A DNA stretch of 64,000 nt from Manganibacter manganicus (GTDB lineage Bacteria > Pseudomonadota > Alphaproteobacteria > Rhizobiales > Rhizobiaceae). The notes beneath the pieces were generated by a model. It saw only the letters and a list, made by a program, of their open reading frames with translations, searched no databases and was not told the origin of the DNA. A program made the translations under genes and the position numbers. The stretch lies in the NCBI RefSeq assembly GCF_002075885.1, contig NZ_MDET01000002.1, positions 92,469 to 156,468 of the forward strand. The letters run 5' to 3'. Below, one piece after another: positions 25,341-33,143 of this stretch. The first letter of the stretch is position 1; every line of letters starts with the position of its first letter.

Positions 25341-26315
25341 TCATGAGAACAGCAGCGACGACAGTTTACGCCGTGCCGCAAGCGTCGCCTCGTCGCCTGC
25401 CCCCCAGGACTCGAAGAATTGGAGCAGTTGCGTTCTCGCGCCATCGTCTCGCCAGCCACGATCGACTTTGACGATTTCGAGCAGATTGTCGGCCGCCTTA
25501 CCGCGCTCACCGGCCGAATTCTGAATCATGGCGAGACCGAAGCGCGCATCGTGATCTTTGGGATCCTGCATCAGGCGTCGTTCGAATTCTGCTGGATCAC
25601 CCAGCGCTGCGGCCTGAGCAGCCAGCGCCATCCGGGCCCGTATCGCGGCGACCGGCACGGCGTCCTTGCTGGCTTCCGGCACTGTCGCCAACACCGCCTC
25701 GGCCTGCGCCATATCGCCGCCGTCGAACAGAACGCCAGCCAGGCCGGCAATGGCCTCCACCGTCTCGGGCGCCTGCTGCAGGATGGAGCCATAGATATTG
25801 GCTGCCGTGCTGCTGTCACCCGCCTCGCTCGCTTGCGCGGCAGCGGTGAGCGCTTCGGCGATCTGCTGACCGGCATCGTCGCCGCCCAGCTTGCCAATGA
25901 ACTCCGTGATCTGGCTTTCCGGAACAGCCCCCATGAAGCCATCGACGGGTTGGCCGTCTTTGAAGGCGAAGACTGCCGGTATCGACTGCACGCCGAGTTG
26001 GCCGGCGATTGACGGATGTTCGTCGATGTTCATCTTGACCAACTTGACCTTGCCGCCAGCCGCCAGAACTGCTTTTTCGAGCAGGGGCGTCAACTGCCGG
26101 CAGGGACCACACCAGGGCGCCCAAAAATCAACGAGGACCGGTTGCCGCCGCGATTCCTGAATCACATCGGCGGCAAAACCGGCCGTCGTGGTGTCCTTGA
26201 TCAGATCGCCCGGCATACTGGCCGGTGCCGCGTTCGTTGGTGCGGAGCCGGCCCCGCCATAGTGAACTGAGGCCGAATATTGGTTGCCCATGGCGAACGG
26301 ATTGTCATCGCTCAT
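25341..26315 (-). CDS. Thioredoxin-TPR co-chaperone, CnoX (YbbN)-like
   Basis: This 324-residue protein has a thioredoxin domain (about 35-145) with active site WAPWCGPC, Cys69 and Cys72, and a C-terminal tetratricopeptide-like region (about 160-320; DAVPVAAIRARMALAAQA, RFGLAMIQNSAGERGKAADN). This architecture is that of CnoX/YbbN, a chaperone-holdase that protects proteins from hypochlorous-acid oxidation and hands them to GroEL or DnaK. The canonical Cys pair suggests redox activity. ATG 26315 follows AAAGACG. It precedes the Lon-domain gene on the same strand. Confidence 0.9.
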   Translation of the reverse strand: MSDDNPFAMGNQYSASVHYGGAGSAPTNAAPASMPGDLIKDTTTAGFAADVIQESRRQPVLVDFWAPWCGPCRQLTPLLEKAVLAAGGKVKLVKMNIDEHPSIAGQLGVQSIPAVFAFKDGQPVDGFMGAVPESQITEFIGKLGGDDAGQQIAEALTAAAQASEAGDSSTAANIYGSILQQAPETVEAIAGLAGVLFDGGDMAQAEAVLATVPEASKDAVPVAAIRARMALAAQAAALGDPAEFERRLMQDPKDHDARFGLAMIQNSAGERGKAADNLLEIVKVDRGWRDDGARTQLLQFFESWGAGDEATLAARRKLSSLLFS

Positions 26316-26381
26316 TGTATCGTCTTTCGGTTTGCCAATGCGAGGCGCTTCGTTCAGGCACGCTGCCAACCAATGTGGCGA

Positions 26382-26879
26382 TCATGCCGAGACTTTCAAG
26401 ATGGTCGGCTGATGGCCGGTCGCATGGATGAATTCAATCAGATCTTTCCTTGAGATCGACGTCGTCGCCTCATTGGTCAAAGGATGCACGTTGATGACCT
26501 CGTGTTCCATCAAGGCGGCGTCGAGCACAAGCTTCACCCGTCCGGCCGTATCGTTGATCAGCCCGAAAACGGTAACGGAACCCGGTACGACACCGAGCAA
26601 CTCCATCAGCAGTTCGGGATTGCCGAATGACACCCGCCCGGATGCCCCGATCCGATGATGAATCTGCTTGAGATCAACGCTTGCTTCCTCACCCACCGTG
26701 ACGAGAAAGACGTTGTCCTTCTTGTCCTTGAGAAAAAGATTCTTGGTGTGACCGCCATCAATGTCGCCACGCAAGGCTTGCGAATCGGCAACCGTGAACA
26801 AGGCTGGGTGCCGAACTGTCGAGGTGACGATCCCAAGCTCTTTGAGAAAGGCGAAAAGGTCGTCTTCGGTTGCCGGCAT
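26382..26879 (-). CDS. Prolyl-tRNA deacylase ProX (YbaK/EbsC family)
   Basis: This 165-residue YbaK-fold protein hydrolyses mischarged tRNA, most likely Ala-tRNA(Pro). Family features include FLKELGIVTSTVRHPALFTVADS, GGHTKNLFLKDKK, the Lys and Gly of GVVPGSVTVFGLIND, and INVHPLTNEATTSIS. Stand-alone ProX enzymes occur where ProRS lacks the insertion domain, as in alphaproteobacteria. ATG 26879 was chosen because AAAGGTGAT lies at good spacing; a GTG at 26888 is possible. It is the first gene of the minus-strand row. Confidence 0.9.
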   Translation of the reverse strand: MPATEDDLFAFLKELGIVTSTVRHPALFTVADSQALRGDIDGGHTKNLFLKDKKDNVFLVTVGEEASVDLKQIHHRIGASGRVSFGNPELLMELLGVVPGSVTVFGLINDTAGRVKLVLDAALMEHEVINVHPLTNEATTSISRKDLIEFIHATGHQPTILKVSA

Positions 26880-27142
26880 GAATATCACCTTTCGCTACGA
26901 TGCCGTTCGTTTACGGCCAAAACGCGTGCGCGGGCAAGGCCGTTGCAGTATCGAGCACCGACAGTGTCCGGCCGATCCGCCGGGCGACGCTTCTTTGATG
27001 CGCAATAGGGTGGCGGTGAGACCCATGGGTGAACAGCCGCGTCGCCGGAATATCGAACAAGGAAAAAACGCGTGATTTCCCTGTTGCAATCGCCAGGCTC
27101 TTCGGCCATATAAGCGCGGCTTGCGGTCGCGAGGCCGCGCGA

Positions 27143-27217
27143 GCGGGTGTAGCTCAGGGGTAGAGCACAACCTTGCCAAGGTTGGGGTCGAGCGTTCGAA
27201 TCGCTTCACCCGCTCCA
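27143..27217 (+). tRNA. tRNA-Gly(GCC)
   Basis: The 75-nt gene folds as a complete cloverleaf: acceptor stem GCGGGTG with CACCCGC, D arm GCTC-AGGGGTA-GAGC, anticodon arm CAACC-TTGCCAA-GGTTG with anticodon GCC, T arm GAGCG-TTCGAAT-CGCTT, and encoded CCA (27215-27217). The discriminator base is T. TTGCAA (27084-27089) and TATAAG (27109-27114) upstream may be its promoter, though with a long 19-bp spacer. Confidence 0.98.
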
Positions 27218-27232
27218 GTTTCCCCACGTCGA

Positions 27233-27266
27233 AAAGCCGCGGTTTCTCCGCGGCTTTCGTGTTTTT
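27233..27266 (+). terminator. Intrinsic terminator of tRNA-Gly
   Basis: AAAGCCGCGG pairs with CCGCGGCTTT around the loop TTTCT, giving a 10-bp perfect stem followed by CGTGTTTTTC. It begins 15 bp after the tRNA. Confidence 0.9.
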
Positions 27267-27592
27267 CGGGTAGTTGAAATCGCAGGGCGCGGAAGCAGTT
27301 CAGAAGGCCGCGGTTACACGCGGGTCACCAGTTCGGAAATTGACGCAGCATAAATCGGGGCGGCGAACTCACCGAAACCCGCCGGATTTAGACTAGACAG
27401 CGGTCGTCAAGTACGACGCAGCACGATGAATATCATGCAACCCTCCAGCGTAAAAAAATGCTTGAAAGCGCCAGTGCAACTATCCCAAGCCTCTAAAGGT
27501 TGCGCACAAATATCCGATTCTGATATTCACTTATACTATTTTCATGTAAAACTGATACTTTTTTGAATAGGTGCTTTCTTTATCTCGGCCGA
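27267..27592. other. Gene-free, increasingly AT-rich stretch before the phosphodiester operon
   Basis: No convincing gene is seen. Base composition shifts from GC-rich near the tRNA to clearly AT-rich after about 27420 (for example TATTCACTTATACTATTTTC), unlike the flanking coding regions. It leads into the regulatory sites at 27593-27651. No integrase gene or copy of the tRNA 3' end was found nearby. Confidence 0.5.
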
Positions 27593-27610
27593 ATGTCATT
27601 TGCCTGTCAC
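27593..27610 (+). promoter_or_regulatory. Candidate Pho box (PhoB site)
   Basis: ATGTCAT-TTGC-CTGTCAC matches the 7-4-7 direct-repeat PhoB consensus (CTGTCAT, four bases, CTGTCAC) at 13 of 14 positions, with the TGTCA cores exactly 11 bp apart. It lies 227 bp upstream of the first large gene of the phosphodiester operon and on its strand. This would place the operon under phosphate-starvation control. Confidence 0.65.
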
Positions 27611-27616
27611 TTTCGC

Positions 27617-27651
27617 TTGATAGTTTTATCGTGTTGTGAAATTATTTTCAC
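27617..27651 (+). promoter_or_regulatory. Candidate promoter with palindromic operator for the phosphodiester operon
   Basis: TTGATA (27617-27622) and AATTAT (27640-27645) are spaced 17 bp apart. The perfect inverted repeat GTGAAA-TTAT-TTTCAC (27636-27651) is centred on the -10 box, the position expected for a repressor. If PhoB binds the adjacent Pho box, a -10 nearer 27621 (TAGTTT) is an alternative. The cognate regulator is not identified. Confidence 0.55.
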
Positions 27652-27720
27652 GCTGGAATGAGGATGGCCGGCAGCGTCAGGGCAGATAACGAAAAAACGG
27701 CCCGACCCTGGGAGGATGAC

Positions 27721-27840
27721 ATGGACACTGGCATAAACATGTGCCGCTTCCTGTATCGAGCACGGCCGGAACAGTCGGCTTCCTGCGTCTGCGACGTCTT
27801 TCACCGAACAGTTTTCATGTTTGAGGCACGGCGCCGATGA
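27721..27840 (+). CDS. Possible 39-residue leader peptide
   Basis: A short frame begins MDTGINMCRFLYRARPEQ and ends FMFEARRR. Its ATG follows a strong ribosome binding site (GGGAGGATGAC), better than that of the next gene. Its stop overlaps the phosphodiesterase start as ATGA, the hallmark of translational coupling. It has three Cys and seven Arg and no recognised domain. It may be a translated leader that brings ribosomes to the phosphodiesterase gene, or the SD may serve no stable product. Confidence 0.45.
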   Translation: MDTGINMCRFLYRARPEQSASCVCDVFHRTVFMFEARRR

Positions 27841-28664
27841 CTCGCATTCTCCAGATATCCGACACGCATCTTAGCCCGACCAAGCGCCACTTCCATGACA
27901 ACTGGCGCCCCTTATGCGACTGGATCGCACGGCAGAACGCCGACCTCATTATCCATACAGGCGATGTGACGGTGGACGGCGCCGACGTCGAGGAGGACAT
28001 GCGCTATTGCTCGGCGTTGCTGCGGACCCTCGACGTGCCGGTCCTGTGCGTACCGGGCAATCACGATGTCGGCGAACCAAAGCATCGCCACCAACCGGTC
28101 AACACGAAACGGCTGGAGCGCTGGCGCCGGCATTTCGGCCCCGATCACTGGTTTCATGACGTCGAGAACTGGCGTCTCATCGGTTTGGATTCCATGCTTT
28201 TCGGTAGCGACGAGCCCGCCGAGGCGGAACAATTCGAATGGCTTGAACAAACGATGCACGACGCAGATGGGCGACGCATCGCCTGGTTCACACACCGACC
28301 GCTTTTCATCGAACGTCCCGACGAGGGTGACGTCGGCTACTGGGCTCCGCCGCCGGCCCCGCGCGCCCGGCTTCTGGAGACTGTGCACGATCACAACGTC
28401 TCGCTGATCGCCAGCGGCCATCTGCACAAGGCTCGCGACGTGAGCTTGGGTGAGGTGCGGCTGATCTGGGGTCCGTCATCAGGCTTTGTCGTCGGTGCCA
28501 CGCTGCAACCGGCCAACATGGCAGGCGAGGCACGGCTTGGCGCGGTTGTTTATGAATTCAAGGGGTCTGGGTTCACCGTGGAATTCGCCGATATTCCCGG
28601 CCTCGCACCATTTCGCATCGATGACGTGCTGCACGAGGTCTATCCGCCCCACGAAACAGCCTGA
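27837..28664 (+). CDS. Calcineurin-like metallophosphodiesterase (class III PDE type)
   Basis: This 275-residue enzyme has the binuclear metal ligands of the class: D9 and H11 (QISDTHLSP), D43 (HTGDVTVDG), N75 and H76 (VPGNHD), H153 (WFTHRPLF), H195 and H197 (SGHLHKA). Relatives cleave phosphodiesters, including cyclic nucleotides (CpdA) and glycerophosphodiesters (GpdQ). It is the first large gene of the operon and lacks a signal peptide, so it acts in the cytoplasm. Its link to a Ugp-type importer points to an imported phosphodiester substrate. Substrate identity is inference. Confidence 0.87.
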   Translation: MTRILQISDTHLSPTKRHFHDNWRPLCDWIARQNADLIIHTGDVTVDGADVEEDMRYCSALLRTLDVPVLCVPGNHDVGEPKHRHQPVNTKRLERWRRHFGPDHWFHDVENWRLIGLDSMLFGSDEPAEAEQFEWLEQTMHDADGRRIAWFTHRPLFIERPDEGDVGYWAPPPAPRARLLETVHDHNVSLIASGHLHKARDVSLGEVRLIWGPSSGFVVGATLQPANMAGEARLGAVVYEFKGSGFTVEFADIPGLAPFRIDDVLHEVYPPHETA

Positions 28665-28702
28665 TCGCAGGCAGCCAACCGCATGCGACGACGGGAGACA
28701 AC

Positions 28703-29911
28703 ATGGCCAAGGTTGAACTGCACAATCTGAGGAAGTCGTTTGGGTCGGCCGAAGTTCTTTCCGATATCAATCTTTCCATCAAGGATGGCGAGTTCCTGAC
28801 CTTGGTCGGGCCGTCGGGATGCGGAAAATCGACGCTCATTCGTATCATCGCCGGGCTGGAGCCGCAGACAAGTGGCAGCATCAGCATCGATGATCAGTCG
28901 ATAGATCATCTGCGCCCGCACGAACGGCGCGTCGCGATGGTGTTCCAGAGCTACGCCCTCTACCCGCACATGTCGGTCTTTTCCAATATTGCCCTGCCGC
29001 TGACGATGACCGCACTCAATCTTTACGAGCGCCTGCCACTGATCAAGCTGCTGTCGCCGCGCCGCCGCAAGATCATGAAGCAGATCGGCGAAGAGGTGAA
29101 AGCGATCGCGGCGCAATTGCAGATCGAACCGCTGTTGGGCCGCAAACCGGCTCAGCTTTCCGGAGGCCAGCGCCAGCGTGTCGCGCTCGGGCGGGCCATG
29201 GTGCGCCATCCGGCGGCGTTCCTGATGGACGAGCCACTATCGAATCTTGATGCGAAACTGCGCGTGCACATGCGCAGCGAGCTTGCCGAACTGCACCAGC
29301 GCCTAGGCTCCACATTTATCTACGTCACCCACGATCAGGTCGAGGCCATGACCATGTCGGACCGGGTGGCGATGATGGACGCAGGCAAGATCCTGCAACT
29401 GGGCACACCCGATGAGCTTTATGCCCGACCGGCCAATATAAAGGTCGCGCAATTCATCGGCAGCCCCACCATCAACCTGCTGCCGGCACGAGTTGGCCAA
29501 GACGGACAAGTGGAACTGTCTGGAAAGCCGCTGCCGATCCGTGCCAACCTCACTGAGGGCAGCAACATCACCATCGGCATCCGGCCAGAAGCATTGCAGC
29601 CGGAGATCGTGACCCATACCCTGCCGCATCAGGCATCGCTGCCGGTTCATCTGCGCCGAAGCGAACATCTCGGATCGGAAAAAATCCTTTATTTCGGCGT
29701 CCCGGATGTGGAAGACCTTACGGTCACATCACGCGTGGCGGCCAGCGTGCCTGACGCGAGCCTCAAGATCACAAATCTGGCCTTCGATCCATCCGCCTGC
29801 CATCTCTTCGATGGTAACGGCGAGCGGATCGAGGTTGCAGCCGTGGCCAGCGGCAGGCAGAGCGCAAATATCGACAAGCGCTTCCTTCCAACGGGGAGCC
29901 ATGTCTCATGA
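28703..29911 (+). CDS. ABC transporter ATPase, UgpC/MalK type
   Basis: This 402-residue ATPase energises the importer encoded next to it. Walker A is GPSGCGKST (36-44), the Q-loop region VFQSYALYPHMSV, signature LSGGQRQRVALGRA, Walker B AAFLMDEPLSNLD, and switch His in YVTHDQVEAM. A TOBE-type regulatory domain occupies about 240-380. Unlike typical MalK/UgpC proteins it has an extra basic segment of roughly 20-25 residues after the Q-loop (LYERLPLIKLLSPRRRKIMK). Its stop overlaps the first permease start (ATGA). Confidence 0.94.
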   Translation: MAKVELHNLRKSFGSAEVLSDINLSIKDGEFLTLVGPSGCGKSTLIRIIAGLEPQTSGSISIDDQSIDHLRPHERRVAMVFQSYALYPHMSVFSNIALPLTMTALNLYERLPLIKLLSPRRRKIMKQIGEEVKAIAAQLQIEPLLGRKPAQLSGGQRQRVALGRAMVRHPAAFLMDEPLSNLDAKLRVHMRSELAELHQRLGSTFIYVTHDQVEAMTMSDRVAMMDAGKILQLGTPDELYARPANIKVAQFIGSPTINLLPARVGQDGQVELSGKPLPIRANLTEGSNITIGIRPEALQPEIVTHTLPHQASLPVHLRRSEHLGSEKILYFGVPDVEDLTVTSRVAASVPDASLKITNLAFDPSACHLFDGNGERIEVAAVASGRQSANIDKRFLPTGSHVS

Positions 29912-30828
29912 GCACCGTTGCCGTACCGATGATGAGCGCCCCTCCGGGTCGCCGCCAAGCTGTCATGGAGCGGATCATGGCGGCCGGATTTGCTCTGCCG
30001 GCTCTACTGCTGCTCCTCCTTACCATTCTCGTCCCGCTCGGCGTGCTCGCCTATCTCAGTTTCACCGATTACGAGCTTGGTGCGGTCGATGTAAATTATG
30101 TCGGCTTGAGCAACATCACCTCGGCCCTGACAGACCCCACTTTTCGTCGCGCGCTGACCAATACGCTGATCTACGTGGCGATCGTCCTGCCCGGATCAGT
30201 GATCCTGTCGTTGCTGGTCGCGGTGCTGGTGCATCGACGCAAGCGCACGAGGTCGCTTTACGAGATCATCTACTTCCTGCCGGTTACTTCTACCTTCATC
30301 GCCATGGCGACCGTCTGGCAATTTGTGCTGCATCCGAGCCTCGGGCCGATCAGCGCGGCCCTGCGCTGGCTCGGGATTGGCGAAATTGCATTCCTCAGCG
30401 ATCCCTCACTGGCCCTGCCCACTCTTGCCGTAATCGGCATCTGGCAGTTGATCGGCTTCAACATGGTCCTCTTCCTAGCCGGTCTTTCGACAATCCCGAA
30501 AGACCTTTACGAGGCTGCGGAAATCGACGGCTGTGGCGGCGAGATCGACCGTTTTATGACCATCACCTGGCCGCTGCTCGGCCCGACGACGATGTTCGTC
30601 ATCGTCACCAGTTCGATCACCGCTTTCAAGGTCTTCGATACCGTGGCCGTGCTGACTCATGGCGGCCCCGGCGGTTCCACGGAAGTCCTGCTCTATGACA
30701 TATATCTGGAAGGCTTCCAATATTTCCGCATGGCCTACGCCGCGGTCCTCACCTTCATCTTCCTCATCTTCATCCTGGTGTTTTCCATACTTCAGACCGT
30801 CGTGATGGATCGCAAGGTGCACTACTGA
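29908..30828 (+). CDS. ABC transporter permease, UgpA/MalF type
   Basis: This 306-residue inner-membrane permease has about six transmembrane helices (first LPALLLLLLTILVPLGVLAY) and the cytoplasmic EAA loop that contacts the ATPase, EAAEIDGCGGEIDRFMTI, near residue 205. IYFLPVTSTFIAMATVW and AVLTHGGPGGSTEVLLYDIY are typical of CUT1 sugar/glycerol-phosphate importers. Its start overlaps the ATPase stop, and its last base overlaps the next start, so the three are translationally coupled. Confidence 0.94.
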   Translation: MSTVAVPMMSAPPGRRQAVMERIMAAGFALPALLLLLLTILVPLGVLAYLSFTDYELGAVDVNYVGLSNITSALTDPTFRRALTNTLIYVAIVLPGSVILSLLVAVLVHRRKRTRSLYEIIYFLPVTSTFIAMATVWQFVLHPSLGPISAALRWLGIGEIAFLSDPSLALPTLAVIGIWQLIGFNMVLFLAGLSTIPKDLYEAAEIDGCGGEIDRFMTITWPLLGPTTMFVIVTSSITAFKVFDTVAVLTHGGPGGSTEVLLYDIYLEGFQYFRMAYAAVLTFIFLIFILVFSILQTVVMDRKVHY

Positions 30829-31715
30829 TGAACGCCCAGTCCTATATCGCCTCGCAGGCAGCAAATCAGCCGAGCAGGATCAATTCGGCAGGCAGGCGCT
30901 TTGCGTCGCTCTTCATCACGCACGCCATCCTGCTCACCGGCGTGGCCTTCATCCTGTTGCCGTTCATCTGGATGCTCATCACCTCGATCAAGCCGCCCGA
31001 CGAGGTTTTCAACGCTCAACTCAGGCTCTGGCCGAAGCAGTTCTACGGCATCGAGAATTACACGATGGCGCTGACCAGCGCGCCGCTGCTGCGGTTCGCC
31101 TTGAACGGCCTCATCGTTTGCGGCGGTATCCTGATCGTCCAGTTGCTGGTGGCGATCCCTTGCGCCTACGCGCTCGCCAAGCTGAAATTTCCCGGCCGCA
31201 ATGCGCTGTTCGTTCTCGTCCTGCTTGGACTTTGTGTTCCCGAACAGGTTCCGGCACTGCCGATCTATATCGGGCTGGCCAAGGTTGACCTGCTGAACAC
31301 CTATTTCGCCATGATGGTGCCGTTCTTCCTGTCGGTGTTCGCGATCTTCCTGTTCAGGCAGTTCTTTCGCAGCTTTCCCGATGACATCATTCACGCCGCA
31401 CGCCTCGACGGCATGAGCGAATTCGAGATCGTCTGGCGAATCGTCACGCCGAGCGCGATGCCGGCCATCGCGGCATTCGCCGTGTTCTCATTCGTTGCGC
31501 ACTGGAACGATCTTTACTGGCCGCTGATCGTTATATCCGACGTCAACCTGGCGCCACCGCCGCTCGGCATGATGTTCTTTTCCGATGCCGAGGCCGGCAC
31601 GAATTACGGCGCGCTTACCGCTGCCGCAACGATCCTTACTGCACCGCTGCTGATCGTCTTCCTGTTCGCCAGGCGACGCTTCATCGAAGGAATCACTATG
31701 ACCGGCGTGAAATAG
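30828..31715 (+). CDS. ABC transporter permease, UgpE/MalG type
   Basis: This 295-residue partner permease has an N-terminal helix (ITHAILLTGVAFILLPFIWM), CUT1 family segments (LPIYIGLAKVDLLNTYFA) and the EAA-type loop HAARLDGMSEFEIVWRIV. Final residues are FARRRFIEGITMTGVK, the usual end for UgpE/MalG proteins. It pairs with the upstream permease to form the membrane channel. A gap of 61 bp separates it from the binding-protein gene. Confidence 0.94.
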   Translation: MNAQSYIASQAANQPSRINSAGRRFASLFITHAILLTGVAFILLPFIWMLITSIKPPDEVFNAQLRLWPKQFYGIENYTMALTSAPLLRFALNGLIVCGGILIVQLLVAIPCAYALAKLKFPGRNALFVLVLLGLCVPEQVPALPIYIGLAKVDLLNTYFAMMVPFFLSVFAIFLFRQFFRSFPDDIIHAARLDGMSEFEIVWRIVTPSAMPAIAAFAVFSFVAHWNDLYWPLIVISDVNLAPPPLGMMFFSDAEAGTNYGALTAAATILTAPLLIVFLFARRRFIEGITMTGVK

Positions 31716-31776
31716 TGATCGGGTGGCGGCGCCATCCGGCGTCCGGTGTCCGACAAGAGACCAACGGAGAAAACCA

Positions 31777-33054
31777 ATGAAATTTCTTTCGAAACTCATC
31801 GGAGCCGCCGCCGCTCTTGGGTTTGCGGGCATGTCGTCCGCATTTGCCCAATCGCCGGTTACGCTCGACGTCTTCTACGCCTTTCCCTCTTTCGCGAAAT
31901 TCCATGAGCCGATTGCCGGGGAGTTCATGAAGGAGCATCCCGACATCAAGATCGAATTCAGGGCGCCCGCAGCCAGCTACGATGAAGGCCACCAGGCCAT
32001 GCTGCGCGCGGCCATTACCAACAATTTGCCCGACGTCTATTATTCCGGCTATCACCTGCTCAGCGAACTGGTCGGCAAGCTAAAAGCCCGCAGCCAGATC
32101 GTTGACCTCGGCCCGCTGATGGATGCCGAGCCCGCGGAGTGGCGCAGCGCCAATTATGCCGACAACATTCTGGCGCTCGGCAAGGAAGACGGTACGCTCT
32201 ACGGGTTGCCCTTCAACGCTTCGATGCCGATCATGTACTACAACGCCGATCTGGTGAAGAAAGCCGGCGGCGACCCGGACAATATGCCTACCGATTGGCC
32301 GGGGATCATGGATCTCGCCAAGAAGATCAAGGCGACCGGCCCGAATATTGCAGGCCTCGCCTACAACATCCACGACTGGCCGGACGAGTGGTTGTGGGAC
32401 GCCATGCTGATGCAGAGCGGCGGTGCTCTGACAAAGGACGGCAAGGTGGCTTTCGGCGACGAGCACGGCCTGGAGGCGCTCGAATATTTCCGCAGCTTCG
32501 TTACCGATGCGGGCATGCCGCTCATCGATTGGGATCAGTCGCGGCAATCCTTCATTGCCGGGCAGATCGGCCTGTTCTTCGACACGCCGGCGCGTCTCAA
32601 CCAGGACACGGAACTGATCGGCGACCGTTTCGAACTGCGCACGGCTGTATTTCCGATCGACGACAAGGAAAACGGCGGCCTGCCGACGGGTGGCAACGCG
32701 GCGGTCATCACGGCCAAGGACCCTGCCAAGCAGAAGGCGGCGTGGGAATTCCTGAAATTCGTCACCAGCCCCAAGGCGCAGGAGATGGTCGTCAAGATGA
32801 GCGGCTACCTGCCGACGAACAAGGCCGCGACCGGTCCGGACTATCTCGGTCCCTTCTACGAAGCCAATCCGAACTTCAGCACCGTCGCCAAGGAAATGGA
32901 CAAGTCGATGCCATGGCCGGGCTATTCCGCCGGCAACACGGTGCGCATCTGGCGTACGCAACGTGAGATCATCGCCGGGGTCATGCGCGGCGATATCTCG
33001 CCTAAGGATGGGCTGGATCGTCTCGTTTCGGAAACGCAGGCGCTGATGAAATAA
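31777..33054 (+). CDS. Periplasmic solute-binding protein, UgpB-like (cluster B)
   Basis: This 425-residue protein has a signal peptide (cleavage near SAFA-QS, residue 23-24) and the MalE/UgpB-type fold: VTLDVFYAFPSFAKFHEPIA, LPDVYYSGYHLLSEL, then GLPFNASMPIMYYNADLVKK and AWEFLKFVTSPKAQEMVVKM. CGGAGAAA precedes ATG 31777. By context it delivers a phosphodiester or glycerol-phosphate-like ligand to the adjacent permeases. It is unusual that the binding-protein gene comes after the membrane genes. A stem-loop follows the stop. Confidence 0.92.
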   Translation: MKFLSKLIGAAAALGFAGMSSAFAQSPVTLDVFYAFPSFAKFHEPIAGEFMKEHPDIKIEFRAPAASYDEGHQAMLRAAITNNLPDVYYSGYHLLSELVGKLKARSQIVDLGPLMDAEPAEWRSANYADNILALGKEDGTLYGLPFNASMPIMYYNADLVKKAGGDPDNMPTDWPGIMDLAKKIKATGPNIAGLAYNIHDWPDEWLWDAMLMQSGGALTKDGKVAFGDEHGLEALEYFRSFVTDAGMPLIDWDQSRQSFIAGQIGLFFDTPARLNQDTELIGDRFELRTAVFPIDDKENGGLPTGGNAAVITAKDPAKQKAAWEFLKFVTSPKAQEMVVKMSGYLPTNKAATGPDYLGPFYEANPNFSTVAKEMDKSMPWPGYSAGNTVRIWRTQREIIAGVMRGDISPKDGLDRLVSETQALMK

Positions 33055-33058
33055 CCAT

Positions 33059-33103
33059 CAGCGCCCCGCTGAGGGACGCCGCAATCCAACAATCGGGGCG
33101 CTG
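33059..33103 (+). terminator. Intercistronic stem-loop after the binding-protein gene
   Basis: CAGCGCCCCG (33059-33068) pairs perfectly with CGGGGCGCTG (33094-33103) around a 25-nt loop, with no T-tract. It starts 4 bp after the stop. Such structures usually stabilise the binding-protein mRNA and reduce expression of downstream genes rather than end the operon. Confidence 0.6.
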
Positions 33104-33143
33104 CTTATCGTGCAGCGCCCTTCCTCTGCCAGCCGGATGTTCC

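Noticed and set aside
27565..27578. GAATAGGTGCTTTC as a possible fifth IolR-like site before the phosphodiester operon
   Set aside because: It has more mismatches to the four clear sites and does not overlap a predicted promoter element.
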